Source: Vreelandella sulfidaeris (GTDB lineage Bacteria; Pseudomonadota; Gammaproteobacteria; Pseudomonadales; Halomonadaceae). Taken from it: DNA of 64,000 nt. The stretch spans positions 209,550-273,549 of the forward strand of contig AP019515.1 in assembly GCA_007182875.1 (NCBI GenBank), read 5' to 3'. Shown here one piece after another: positions 39,040-48,726 of this stretch. Made by a program: the position numbers and the translations under genes. How positions within the stretch are numbered: position 1 is the stretch's first letter; every line of letters starts with the position of its first letter. The notes below the pieces were generated by a model. It worked only from the letters and a program-made list of their open reading frames with translations, did not search any database and was not told the DNA's origin.

Positions 39040-39718
39040 CTACAACCAAGTTCTGCCCAATTTCGGGCGGTTCCTCGTGCAACCTGTCACCAGAGGAGGT
39101 AGGGCGCGGGTGACACCCTCGGCGATTGCTTGCTGGCGCAGTTTGGATAGAGATGTGATAGCGAGCACCGCGGCCAGCTGGAAGATCAGCAGCGCCACCG
39201 CTTGCATCCCGATCAAGGCTGCTGGCGCCAGGTCGAGCACTCGGCAGGGCGCCGCCACGAGAGTTGCCAATTGGTTGTCGACCTCGGCGAGACGAGCCTG
39301 TGCTACCTGTATGGTTCGAGCCAGCCCGCCCGGGCCTCACTATTTGCCCAGAAAGTATCGATGCTCTCCTCAAGACGCGAGGCCTCTAGGGCCAGCCGCT
39401 CGAGCTGCAGCTCCCGGCCAGCGTCGACGTGAGATGCCGACAGCCATTCCTCTACCAGAGGCTCACAAACCATATAGATGGGGCCGGTAAGCGTAAGCAC
39501 GCTGGCGACCATGGCCAGCATTCGCCGCGCCAGCTGGCGCTGATACCAGAGCCACAATGCAACGACTTCTAGGAGAACAGCCTAGGCCCAGCCCATTGGA
39601 CCTACAAACTCCGTCCAAAACTGAATCGCATGCACCTGCAGCAGCGCGATCGCGCCGGCAAGCACCAGCAAAGGTGGCACCATCTCAATGAAGCGTGTTG
39701 TCGGTGACTGATTGCCCA
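39040..39718 (-). CDS. Multi-helix membrane protein (frame broken, one in-frame stop)
   Basis: Starts MGNQSPTTRFIEMVPPLLVL. Hydrophobic segments: PPLLVLAGAIALLQVHAI, AVLLEVVALWLWYQRQ (after a TAG at about 39582), MLAMVASVLTLTGPIYMV and ALIGMQAVALLIFQLAAVLA. Between them a charged coiled region (LQLERLALEASRLEESIDTF). About 220 residues. The TAG lies in CCTAGG and is not in a homopolymer, so the gene may truly be interrupted. Unknown function. Confidence 0.5.
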
Positions 39719-39794
39719 TTACGTTGACTCTCCACAAAGCTCACACACTGCCGACTCTCCCTAGCCCCTCACCAAGAGGGCAGGGTAAACAGCT

Positions 39795-39948
39795 TTCTAG
39801 TCCGTCTCCGGTTCGGATTCACCGCCTGCCGAGGTGACCACGGCCATCGGCGTTCCCAACTGCGGCGCAGAGGAGGCGGCTGGTCAGGCTCCGCCGCAGC
39901 CATTCGTATACCGATCGTCAGCGCCAGCAGCGCCGACCAAGCGACCAT
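39795..39948 (-). CDS. Small secreted protein (frameshifted)
   Basis: MVAWSALLALTIGIRMAAAE is a signal peptide (cut after AAA); the rest, ASSAPQLGTPMAVVTSAGGE SEPETD-stop, is short and acidic. The start lies in a 23-bp tandem duplication (39941-39986) that also ends the upstream gene. Confidence 0.4.
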
Positions 39949-39979
39949 CCAGTGAATTAGAAAGCGACCATCCAGTGAA

Positions 39980-40087
39980 TTAGAAAGCGACGATCTTTGA
40001 GATTGCCCCGCCGAGAATGAGCAATACAGCGAGGAAGACGGCATACGCGAGAGCGCCGACCCAGAGAATGGCGATGAAGCTGCTCAT
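39980..40087 (-). CDS. Small single-helix membrane protein, 35 aa
   Basis: MSSFIAILWVGALAYAVFLA VLLILGGAISKIVAF-stop. One long hydrophobic helix with a Gly hinge. Start overlaps the stop of the upstream small gene (ATGA) and is preceded by GGAGG. Confidence 0.55.
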   Translation of the reverse strand: MSSFIAILWVGALAYAVFLAVLLILGGAISKIVAF

Positions 40088-40232
40088 GCCACACCTCCGG
40101 TTAAAGTCGCCTCTGCGTTCCCGGGTTGGGAGTTGCGGTTTAGCCAGCCTTGAATGCAGGCGGTATTTGGCTCGCCGCGATCCTGGGGACACGTCTATTC
40201 TGCTGTGCGACTTCAAGCGCTCGTTTGGCCAT
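40084..40232 (-). CDS. Small basic protein, about 49 aa (frameshifted)
   Basis: MAKRALEVAQQNRRVPRIAA, SQIPPAFKAG, then after a slip near 40140 NRNSQPGNAEATLTGGVA-stop. Basic N-terminus might bind nucleic acid. Located between recD2 and the 35-aa membrane protein. Confidence 0.45.
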
Positions 40233-42387
40233 AGCTCTCCTTTATGGGTTGGTGATACTGATAGGGCTGGCTGGCGCAACCAAATCGGTAGTGAGGTGAG
40301 CCGGCGCTGGCCGGTGACATGGTTGACGGCTCGCTTGATAGCAGAAGGGTGGCCAACCAGTACGACACGGCGCTTTCCACGAGTGAGGCTTGTATAAAGC
40401 CACTGTCGCTCAAGCATGTGCCAGTGCGATCGCACTAGAGGAATGACCACGGCCGGGAATTCGGACCCTTGCGCCTTGTGGCCGGTCATTGCATAGGCCA
40501 GTTGCAGCTTGCCGAGCGCGTCACTGGTGAACAGCACTTCTCTATCCTCAAACCGCGCCAGCACGGTTTTGTCTTCAGCGTCTGCCGACACTACATAGCC
40601 GAGATCACCATTAAAGACATCACGGTTGTAGTCATTCTCGGTCTGCACGATCTTGTCTCCTGGCGCCCATTGGCGCCCATTGGCGCCCATGGATCGTCAC
40701 CGAGCCCCGATCGCCCGGGACGTGATAGCTTCGAAACGCTTCATTGAGAGCACGGGTTCCGACCGGACCACCGTGCATGGGTGTCAACACCTGCACCTCA
40801 TAAAGAGGATCGAAGCCACGCGCCAGCATGTCTTCAGTGGCCACCCGCAATGCCACACGACACATCAGCTCGGGGTCACCGCCTTCCGGCACTTCGACAA
40901 TCTCAAAGTCGCTATCTGGCACCGATTGAGGAGTATTGCCCTGGTTGACGGCGTGCGCCTGGACAGTAATTTGCGAGCCTGGCCCCTGTCGCCGGATCTG
41001 TTGAAGACGTGCCACTGGGATAGCACCCGAAGCGATCACATCGCGAAGAATGTTTCCGGCCCAACCGAGGCCAATTGATCCTGATCACCGATGATGAACA
41101 GTCGTCAGTGGTCAGGCAGCGCCACCACCAGAGCCAGAAACAACGGCACATCGACCATCGATGCTTCATCAATGATCACTACATCCGCTTCGATCGGGTT
41201 GCTAGCATTAAACTCAAAGCCGCTGGCGCCAGCGCCCAGGAGACGATGAATAGTAGACGCCGGCCTCCCGGTTGCCTCCGACATTCGCCGAGAGGCACGG
41301 CCAGTTGGCGCACACAGCGCCAGCTCAAGGCCAGCATCATCCAGTGTCTGCGCCAGCACCTCAGTCACCGTGGTTTTCCCCACCCCGGCCCACCCGTAAG
41401 CACAGCCACCCCATACGCAAGGCAGGTCTCCAATGCTTGGCGCTGCTCATCACTGAGCACCCGGCCATCCGACAGCTCGCCATCAACACGCACTTGGTTG
41501 CAGCCATTCCAATGCACCGCACGCGTTAGCAACGCGGTGGCGATGGTTCTCTCGGCTTCCACCAGCGAAGGCAGGCCAACTAGCCCGCCCTCAACACTTA
41601 TAAGTTTTCATGCGCCAGCAGCAGTTCAACAACCGAGGCCATGCGTGCCACGTCGACCCCGAGGAGCTGCGCGCCTTCCGAGGCCAATTCATCCGAGGTT
41701 GCCAGGGTATGCCCCGAGGCTGATCGTGCATCAACGACATGGCGAAGCCCGCAATGAGTCGATCGCGGTGGGTCAACTCGCAGCCAAGAGATTGAGCCAT
41801 AGTATCGGCTATACGAAACCCTATACCTCGAGTCTTCAATAAGGTGCGGTAGGGTTGGCGGATACTTTCGCAATGGTCTCCTGGCCCAACTGGCGAAAGA
41901 CCGACATTGCACGTGAAGCGCCCAGACCATGCCCCTGCAGGAAGATCAATGCATCACGCGCTTCTTGGTACTCATTCCAGCTCGCCGCTATCCCCACTGC
42001 CTTCTTCTTACCGATGCCTGACACAGCCCGTAAGGCCTTTTCGTCACCGAGTACGTCGCGCAGCCCATCACCGAAATGGGCGACCAACCGCGCAGCGAAC
42101 TTAGCCAATGCCGGCCACCTTGCCACTCGCAAGGTATGCACCCAGCGCTTTGGACTCCTGAGGTATTTGCGTGATGAGCCGATCGGCTTTGAACTGCTTG
42201 CCGAACTTAGGATGCGTGCCCCAAGTGCCGCGGGCCTGCACAGACTCCCCTCGTTGAGCGGCTGACATACAGCCACCAGCGTTACCTCCTGTTCCTGAGC
42301 ATCGCGCACAGTCAGGATCTGAAATCTCTCATCACCTACGAAACGAACGGCACTGATCACGCCGATCAATTCCTCAAGGTTGTCCAT
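40213..42387 (-). CDS. RecD2-type ATP-dependent DNA helicase (frameshifted)
   Basis: About 720 residues. N-terminal OB-like region (MDNLEELIGVISAVRFVGDE), helix-hairpin-helix AVSGIGKKKAVGIAASWNEY, Walker A VLTGGPGWGKTTVTEVLAQT after repair, ALCAPTGRASRRMSEATGRP, ASTIHRLLGAG, Walker B DVVIIDEASMVDVPLF, and C-terminal motifs GDKIVQTENDYNRDVFNGDL, LAYAMTGHKAQGSEFPAVVI and LYTSLTRGKRRVVLVG. RecD2 enzymes unwind DNA 5-prime to 3-prime. A three-copy 10-bp repeat near 40660-40690 breaks the frame; two copies would be in frame. It has an unusual 300-nt leader. Confidence 0.9.
40660..40691. repeat. Decanucleotide tandem repeat inside recD2
   Basis: Three copies of TGGCGCCCAT (40661-40690). Because 10 is not a multiple of three, copy number changes the frame: with two copies the protein reads IHGRQWAPGDKIV, with three the frame is lost. 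Confidence 0.85.
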
Positions 42388-42395
42388 GGATCGCC

Positions 42396-42705
42396 CTCGC
42401 AATAAAACCCGGCTGGGGAGGCCGGGTGAGGTACAGGGAAACAGGCTCTTACTGGGGAGCGTGGATTGTCAGCACGCCCGGCCGCGCCCGACTTCAAACT
42501 CTGGATCTGCTACTGGGGAGCCCTCTGAGTTGAGAGTGAGAGAAGCCGGATCAGGGCTAACTCAGAGGGCTCTCCGGTAGCCCCGTTACCGAGACGACCA
42601 GACGGCTAATGCGCATCCCCGAAGCCGTGTCAGGGAGAGGAGATAGCGGACGCAATCCGCTTAATTCGTTCGGCGATGGGTTGTTAAGCTGTTTCTGCTT
42701 ACTAT
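42396..42705 (-). ncRNA. Structured leader or small RNA upstream of recD2
   Basis: Between promoter motif copy 3 and the recD2 ATG lie about 300 nt without a convincing ORF. They contain a 14-bp perfect stem GAGCCCTCTGAGTT (42518-42531) / AACTCAGAGGGCTC (42559-42572), three CTCCCCAG blocks on the transcribed strand (42414, 42449, 42512 regions), and a rho-independent terminator just before the ribosome site. This is the layout of an attenuated leader, or of a separate small RNA gene that ends at the terminator. Confidence 0.5.
42401..42426 (-). terminator. Rho-independent terminator, 14 bp before recD2
   Basis: Read on the minus strand: CCCGGC-CTCCCCA-GCCGGG followed by TTTTATT. The stem is 6 bp, all GC. 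The loop itself contains the CTCCCCA block that recurs upstream, so alternative pairing is possible. Confidence 0.75.
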
Positions 42706-42708
42706 GTG

Positions 42709-42725
42709 TTACTATACTAGACGAC
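42709..42725 (-). promoter_or_regulatory. Shared promoter motif, copy 3
   Basis: On the minus strand GTCGTCTAGTATAGTAA, reading toward the structured leader and recD2. Matches copies at 27478, 27648 and 58403. Confidence 0.6.
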
Positions 42726-42832
42726 ATTTTTAAGAATACAACACACTTTAGAGATGAAAGACATCGTATTGTCGGTTGCTTCTGAGCGGTGCTTATTCCG
42801 CTTACTTTCCTCTACCGAAGGACGACCTTCAG
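42726..42832 (+). promoter_or_regulatory. Promoter region of topB
   Basis: AT-rich start (TTTTTAAGAATACAACACACTTTAGAG in pieces) including ACACACTTTA, an inverted version of the AAAGTGTG half-site found near the TrfB-like gene. No clear -35/-10 pair was assigned. Confidence 0.3.
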
Positions 42833-45172
42833 GATGACATCACGAGCACTCATTCTGTGTGAGAAACACTCCGACCAGGCCGACAAAATAGCCCCTGCTT
42901 TAGGTCTTACGCGCAGCGGCAACGCCTACACCGGCACCTGGAATGGCATCACACTTACCTTAGTTTGGGCCGCTGGGCATTTGCTGGCGCCTGTTGAGCC
43001 TTCCGAGGTGAGCCCAGAGGCCAATTGGCGCGATCCCCGCAGTCTTCTGCCCTACCTACCGCCTTTCCTCAGACGCCTACCGACCGCGGTAAGAAATACC
43101 TGGGAAACCTTAAAAGAACTCTCTCAAGCAACAGAAGTATGGTTGGCCACCGATCCAGACCGCGAAGGCGAAGCCATCGGGTACGAGATCCTGCAATACG
43201 CTAAGTACCGCGGTTCGGTGAAGCGGATGTGGCTGACCGGCTCTATGGAAGCGGCCGATGTTCAGGCCGCGGCCAAGCGCCTCAGGAACGCCGGAGAAAC
43301 CATATCTTCTGGCGGGCTCAGCAGGCCCGCGCCAACGCGGATGGCTTCTGGCAGTACCTTGTCCGTGCATACACGGCAACCGCACGCATGGGCCTTATGG
43401 GTAGCGATTTAGCCAAAGGCAAGGGCAAGGCTGGGCTCGTGTCGGCCGGCCGCGTACAGTCCGCCACCCTTGGGCTAGTTGTTACCCGCGATCGCACAAT
43501 CGAAGCCTTTATTCCAGTCGATCACTACCAGGCAAAGATTACCCTGGGCGGGGCGAGCTGACCTATTCTCCAGCCACCCCAATAGCTGGCGCCAGCAGCA
43601 TCCAACTGCAGGATGAAGGCAAGCCAATGTTCCTGGACAGGGCAGCCATGTTGGCCTTCACCAAGCGCTTAGAGACCGTCGATAACGCCGCCATTCTGGA
43701 GGCCGAGACAAAGCAAACAGCCAAACATCCACCGCTGCCATACAGCCTCACAGCGCTTCAGCGAGACATGTCAAAAGTACGGCCTCACGGCCACACAGAC
43801 GCTGAAAGCAGCCGATTCAATGCGAAGCGATGGTTACCTGACCTACCCCGAACAGAGCATGGCGAATTGCCCGCAAGCCTCTATAACCGGACCGATCTGT
43901 TGGCCATTTTGGGGCGCAGCAAAGGCTGATGACACGCTCATGACGCCAGCTCGGCAAGCTGGACGCCGGCATTGCATGGAGGGTGCCGAGGCGCCACGTC
44001 CACGCTGTTTTACCGACAAGCCCATGAACCACCACGGGATCATCCCAACGCGCAAGACACCGAACCTGTCAGAACGCACTGAGGCCGAGCAAAGGTTTAT
44101 CTGGCCTGCGCAAAACAATTCATCCAGGCCCTCCTACCAGCCGCTACCGTCGAGTCCCTGAGTGTCCGCGCCAGCATAGATGTTGAGGACGTGATTGAGC
44201 GACAGCCAGCGCTGTTTGCTGGCACCTTCAAACGCATCATTGACCCCGGCTGGATGACTGCTTTCGAGGACCACAAAGAGCAGAAAGACCTGCCGCCACT
44301 GGTAACCGGCGCTAACACTCCCGTCGAGGCAGTAAGGCTTCATGAGGCACGCACACAGCCGCCCAAACACTTCACGCTGCACGACTTACTGAGCGCAATG
44401 CTCAATGCAGGCCGGCACGTCGATGGTGAAGATGCAGAAGCACTCCGAAAGCTGAAGGGATAGGCACTCCAGCCACTCGGGATACCGTTTTGCAGACGTT
44501 GTTTGATCGTGAATACATAACCACCAAGCGTAAGGGCAAACAGCTGCTTATTGTCTCCACCCGCGAGGCCGCGCATTCATCGATAACACCCTCCGAACTC
44601 TCCGATGTGCGTGTGACAGCCGCCTGGGAGCGCCAGCTCGATGCGATCCAGAATGCACCCAACGACACAGCGGCAAAGCATGCCCGTGACACTTTTATAA
44701 CCGCTCAACGCGACTTCATCACCACCCGTATCAAAGAGGCAATCGACATCATGGACAATGCACCCGAGGCTGTTTTGGCAACGGCCAATGGCCCCACAGA
44801 GAACATGGTTTCTGCTGCACGAAAGCTAGCTGCAGCTCGCAGTCTCACGCTACCAGAAGGCATCGAAAGAGCTTCGAGCTGTGTCGCTCATTTCTGGACG
44901 AAGTAATGCAGCAAACACCGCCACCCACTGACAAGATGAAGGCCTTGGCGATGCGCTTAGCGGATGAGAATGAGGTGACATTGAATGGAGAGCTGACCTC
45001 CTTCAGGGAGTGTAAAACATTCATCGACAAGTACATGCAGATCCAGGCACCGACCGCGAGAATGATAGCTGCTGCTGAGTCTGCAGCGAAGCGCTACAAA
45101 GTAACGCTACCCGAGGCTGCCCGCACCTCAATACAAGAGTGCCGCGTGTTCCTCAACGAGCACCCACGCTAG
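42833..45172 (+). CDS. DNA topoisomerase III (TopB-like) with triplicated C-terminus (frameshifted)
   Basis: Toprim start MTSRALILCEKHSDQADKIA; TEVWLATDPDREGEAIGYEI holds the Asp-x-Asp-Arg-Glu-Gly metal site; then ARANADGFWQYLVRAYTATA, LVSAGRVQSATLGLVV (typical SAGRVQSATL), and the catalytic-Tyr region DGYLTYPRTEHGELPASLYN. GIGTPATRDTVLQTLFDREY is also characteristic. The C-terminus has three units of about 40-45 residues: PTENMVSAARKLAAARSLTL, PTDKMKALAMRLADENEVTL and PTARMIAAAESAAKRYKVTL, each ending in a C-x2-F(L/I) block. Slips near 43310, 43560, 43780, 44090 and 44875. About 770 residues; decatenation or processing during transfer is likely. Confidence 0.9.
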
Positions 45173-45364
45173 CCGCGCCGAGAGGTAGGCCGGGCACCCT
45201 GGGCGGGGCAAGGGCACAAGTACGATCACATCAAAGCTACCGAACAAGACAATCCCTCGCCAAGGAAGGCGTTCAATTTAACACCTGCCAGACGTACCCG
45301 CTCACCACCTTTAAAGCACACAGAAAATATCCTTTAAGATTGATAGGAGACGATAGGAACCGTT

Positions 45365-45899
45365 ATGCATGAAGCCCACCAAGACGACGATGAACTACTG
45401 GTTGAAAGCACTAATCAACGTCGCTCACGCCGTACAGTTGATAGAGAGGTACTAGCTCACGAGGCCGAGCTAATGGTCGGCGCACTGACGGCAGATATAG
45501 ATGCAATTATGGGGAGTACACAAGGCAGCTACTGGACATCGTTGAACGCATCAGAGAAGCCCAACCACGCACCCATGGTGCGGTACTTTTAGATGTTAGT
45601 CGGTGTGGTTATGGATGCCTCGGTTGCCCTCACCCGGTATGGCGTAAATGGGTCAACCGACAACAGCATAGCCGGCATTCTCCATCAACCTGGCATGCTG
45701 TGAGAATACAGCGACCAGGGTAGCAGCAAGAGCGAAATCTGTACCTCAAGAGGCACGGGAACTGATAGCAGAAGCTCTCGTGCTGATCGAACGTAGGGCA
45801 CGCTTCATCGACCATTTGAAGCGCATCAATAAGGCCATTGGTACTGCACGTCACTATCGACCAGAGCTAGGCCAACATGGCGGCAAAGAGGACAGCTAG
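45365..45899 (+). CDS. Cys-motif hypothetical protein (frameshifted)
   Basis: About 175 residues: MHEAHQDDDELLVESTNQRR, SRRTVDREVLAHEAELMVGA, after a slip near 45510 LLDIVERIREAQPRTHGAVL with DVSRCGYGCLGCPHPVWRKW, then a helical end LIAEALVLIERRARFIDHLK. The C-G-x-G-C-x-G-C-x-H-P block recalls DUF6788-like proteins with a Cys cluster followed by a Trp/Tyr motif. Function unknown. Confidence 0.5.
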
Positions 45900-46274
45900 A
45901 CGCTCTTTTTGCGCACCAACTGATTCCTCTATGGCTGGAGTGTCACTCTACAAGCCGTTTTGAGACGCTGAACTGGCCTCAAGCGGGCTTAGATGTTCAC
46001 CGTAATGGTGAACGCACCATGATGCATCTCACCCATTATATGTGTACTCGCTATGCGCGTTACTCCTTCCTACGGAGAGCTATACCCATGGGCAACCACC
46101 CTTTGGGTATCCTTGTACGGGGATGGATGACAGTTACTAAATGACCGCGCTGGTAGGTATGAGAGGGTGGGGAGAGGTAATACCCCATACGGGAATCAAC
46201 CTCCATGAAAGCACCTCCTAATACAATATGTATTCCCTTATATATGAGATCCCAAGCGCGCCATTGCTGACCAA

Positions 46275-46452
46275 GCTGGCGCCTTCGGTGCGTGAGCAAC
46301 AACGGTGAAAACGTCCTTGTCGGGTGTGGAAGGCCACGCCACCGCGCTCTATGCTGGCGCCTTCGATGCGTGAGCAGCAACGGTGAAAACGTCCTTGTCG
46401 GGGAAGGCCATGCCACCGCGCTCTATGCTGGCGCCTTCGATGCGTGAGCATG
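46275..46452. repeat. 74-78 bp direct repeats, 2.4 copies
   Basis: Units start at 46275, 46353 and 46427 with GCTGGCGCCTTCG(A/G)TGCGTG and continue ACGGTGAAAACGTCCTTGTC and GCCACCGCGCTCTAT in the two complete copies. Each unit begins with the iterated octamer of this element. Confidence 0.88.
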
Positions 46453-46502
46453 AGGAGACAATAGCGGGCTAGAACGAAGTTGAATCGGGGCGGTTTAAGG
46501 AA

Positions 46503-46738
46503 TTAGAAATCGCAAATATTAGGCGTTTCGAGGCTTGCCTCGTGATAGGCCGCGAAGCGGCCCATGTGCTTTCGTGGACAGCAGAAGAAAGATCGCTTGC
46601 TCTCCCACAGCAGTCCTGCTTGCTCTAACAAAACGAAGTGACTTGGGGCGTTTTTCCGGCTTTAACTATAGCAAATCTAGGCGTGTCGTGGCCTGGCTCT
46701 TATTCAGCCGCGTAGCGGCTCATGTGCTCTCGTTGACT
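46503..46738. repeat. Diverged 75-bp repeat pair with hairpins
   Basis: Copy 1 (46510 on) and copy 2 (46667 on) share GCAAAT-TAGGCGT, a GGC(T)-rich stretch, a short hairpin GCCGCGAAGCGGC / GCCGCGTAGCGGC, CATGTGCT and TCGT. Spacing about 160 bp. No gene overlaps them. Confidence 0.7.
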
Positions 46739-47049
46739 CAACGAATAACTGCAACGGTGAACACAACAAGAAAGCACACCAGGCCGCACATAAAACCATT
46801 CAAAAGTTGTAGAAAAACCTTCTAAAATAGATACGCGCTAACACAGAATACCGCCTAAAATTAGTCGTTTATATGCAATTCCAGAGATGCTCGTAAACTA
46901 TCTTTTATTGAGATGGGCGAAGATAGCCGGAGCGACCGCGCCGTATAACTCGAACGATTCACGGACTTATAATCAAATCAGGGTAGTTCGGGGATGTTCC
47001 CTGTCCCTGGCCTAAGGCATGCCTAGTCACCGCGGTTTCAAAGCTACGC

Positions 47050-47258
47050 TCACCACTGCCACGGCAACTGCATCATTTTCTTGGAAAGGGAAGACCCTAT
47101 TCCTGACTGGGATATTCCCCTGAATTCATCCATGCTCTTGAGCAGGTCCAGGTAATCTACCCCACCCGTAATAAGGCGGGTCTTTGTAGCGCGTTCATAC
47201 ATCCACACACCCATAACTTCATATGCGTTGAGGCGCCTTCAAGGTCCTTGGGCATCAT
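47050..47258 (-). CDS. Hypothetical protein, about 70 aa (frameshifted)
   Basis: MMPKDLEG, then after a slip near 47235 NAYEVMGVWMYERATKTRLI, TGGVDYLDLLKSMDEFRGIS and KKMMQLPWQW-stop. Its ATG overlaps the stop of the HTH gene (TGATG), so the two are co-translated, as in regulator pairs. Not recognised. Confidence 0.5.
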
Positions 47259-47720
47259 CCCTCCCACTCTGGATCGTCAGCCATAAACTGGAGTGCCCGA
47301 TCAATGGCACGATCCAGATCATTTCGGGGCGAGTAAAAGTCAGACAGATGTACCTGCTCGGCCAGGATCAAAACCGCAAGCACCGGATAGTTCAGAAACT
47401 CTGCAAACTTTTCAATCACATCCCGGCCCAGGCTACTGGCAAGCCTACGTCCAGTTTTCAAGTGGCTTAGAGTGCTCGGCGCAATGCCAAGGTGGTCGGC
47501 TAGGTCTGTGGAAGCCAGCCCTTCGCCAACAGCTCTCTCGAAGATAACCTGAACCAACTTATAGCCAGGCGTTTCGGGCTCGATTTGCAGGTAGTCAGTT
47601 CTTGGTCCTTTGGGCTTTCCCTCTGTCCATCCTTAGGGCCTGAACCCCTTTACGGATTCCTGCGTCGATGACCTTCTGTAGGTCTTTATCATTTTTCCCT
47701 GATCCAAGTTTTTCTCCCAT
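47255..47720 (-). CDS. XRE-type helix-turn-helix regulator (frameshifted)
   Basis: About 150 residues. N-terminal extension MGEKLGSGKNDKDLQKVIDA, GIRKGVQALRM; after a slip near 47620 DYLQIEPETPGYKLVQVIFE, then the HTH GLASTDLADHLGIAPSTLSH LKTGRR and a helical C-terminus. Divergent from the DUF2274-like gene; likely autoregulated from 47721-47848. Confidence 0.72.
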
Positions 47721-47848
47721 ATGACGTCAGCATGTCATCTAGTCAAATAGAACTATACCGGATAACAAATTCTAATACTTATTGCCTATCCAGCGCCGCA
47801 CGCTCAGCGGCAAGATTGCATCGCTACATCTTAACCCAGGAGTAAGCA

Positions 47849-48179
47849 ATGCTCATCGGCCGTATTGAACACGATCCCAAAAACACTTTCCGCTGCAGTT
47901 GCCGGAGTCAACGCTTGGCCGCCTTGAACTGTACAAAGAACTTTATCAGCAGACATTCGGCGAGAAAGTTGCAAATAACGATCTCGTGGACCTAATGCTC
48001 ACGAATGTCATGGATAGAGACCGTGAATTCAAGCGGTTCTTGAGAGAGGAGGAACGAAAGAAAAACTGGAAGCAAAACAACAGGAACGAGGCACAGGAAC
48101 TATCCCCTCAGCTGGTGAAGCTGAAACCGAATCTCACGCTGAGGCACAAAGCCATCAGCGTGAGCAGCACCAGGCATAA
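47849..48179 (+). CDS. DUF2274-like small protein (frameshifted)
   Basis: About 110 residues: MLIGRIEHDPKNTFPLQLPE, STLGRLELYKELYQQTFGEK, VDLMLTNVMDRDREFKRF. This follows the DUF2274 pattern (beta strand, L-P-x-x-L, two helices, then L-x-x-F/M-x-x-D-R-x-F). The acidic tail AGEAETESHAEAQSHQREQH follows a slip near 48100. DUF2274 genes usually sit next to conjugation genes. A variant ATGTCATCTAGT of the shared promoter block lies at 47732. Confidence 0.6.
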
Positions 48180-48184
48180 GGGTA

Positions 48185-48726
48185 CTAGGTCTCGATATGC
48201 TGCGCTTGGATGATCTCACACATCTGTTCTACCTGGGGAACAACACGTCTCCACTTGGTACGCAGAACACGGTGATTGCCTGTAGCCCAACTGCGCACAG
48301 AGGTAACAGCCTCGTCAGCAGCCACGGCTATCTGGCGTGGGGTCATTACTTCCATCCAGCGCTCTACAGTAGCTTTGATCTCTTTGGAATCGACCCAAGC
48401 ACCGCCTTCGATAGCGACGTGCTCGGACATGATTTCATTAAGAGCATTGAGCACTTTGTCATATCCGACCTTTCGAGGGACCGCTCCCCTGTCCAGGTAT
48501 GAATGGATGCCACGGAAATAGAGCATCCAAGTTTCCCCGTCAGGTGCTCTGCGATCTTGGCCAGAGTCATGCCGTAATCGTCTCGCAGAGTAGCAATATG
48601 TCGAGCCAAGTCACTGTCGGTCTTGCTGCGTTCAGCACGCCCACGGGTTGTCGGAATGCTGATCTTGATTTCGCAGCCATGCCTCTCGAGCGTGTTGATC
48701 AGGTCGTTCAGGAGTGCGTCACGCAT
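48185..48726 (-). CDS. DNA-binding regulator with two HTH-like regions (frameshifted)
   Basis: About 180 residues: MRDALLNDLINTLERHGCEI, then ATLRDDYGMTLAKIAEHLTG (HTH) with CSISVASIHTYLDRG after a slip near 48495, and a second HTH-like region VMTPRQIAVAADEAVTSVRS WATGNHRV. Its start codon overlaps that of the divergent sigma-like gene. Likely a repressor of the plus-strand transfer operon. Confidence 0.6.

Larger units (their letters stand above)
45900..47049. other. Gene-free repeat region; origin candidate
   Basis: About 1.15 kb without a supported gene. It holds a 74-78 bp direct repeat (46275-46452), a diverged 75-bp pair with GCCGCG-x-AGCGGC hairpins (46503 and 46664), and AT-rich stretches at 46830-46900. 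Such a region on a plasmid may contain oriV or oriT, but no DnaA box set, known nic site or initiator gene was identified. Confidence 0.5.

Noticed and set aside
42518..42572. 14-bp stem as oriT
   Set aside because: It lies within the probable recD2 leader, next to a promoter and terminator, and no nic-like sequence or relaxase gene is adjacent; the RNA explanation fits better.
48623..48724. Earlier in-frame ATG for the sigma-like gene
   Set aside because: It would add 34 residues antisense to the divergent regulator with no sigma-like features; the start at 48725 has a GGAG site.
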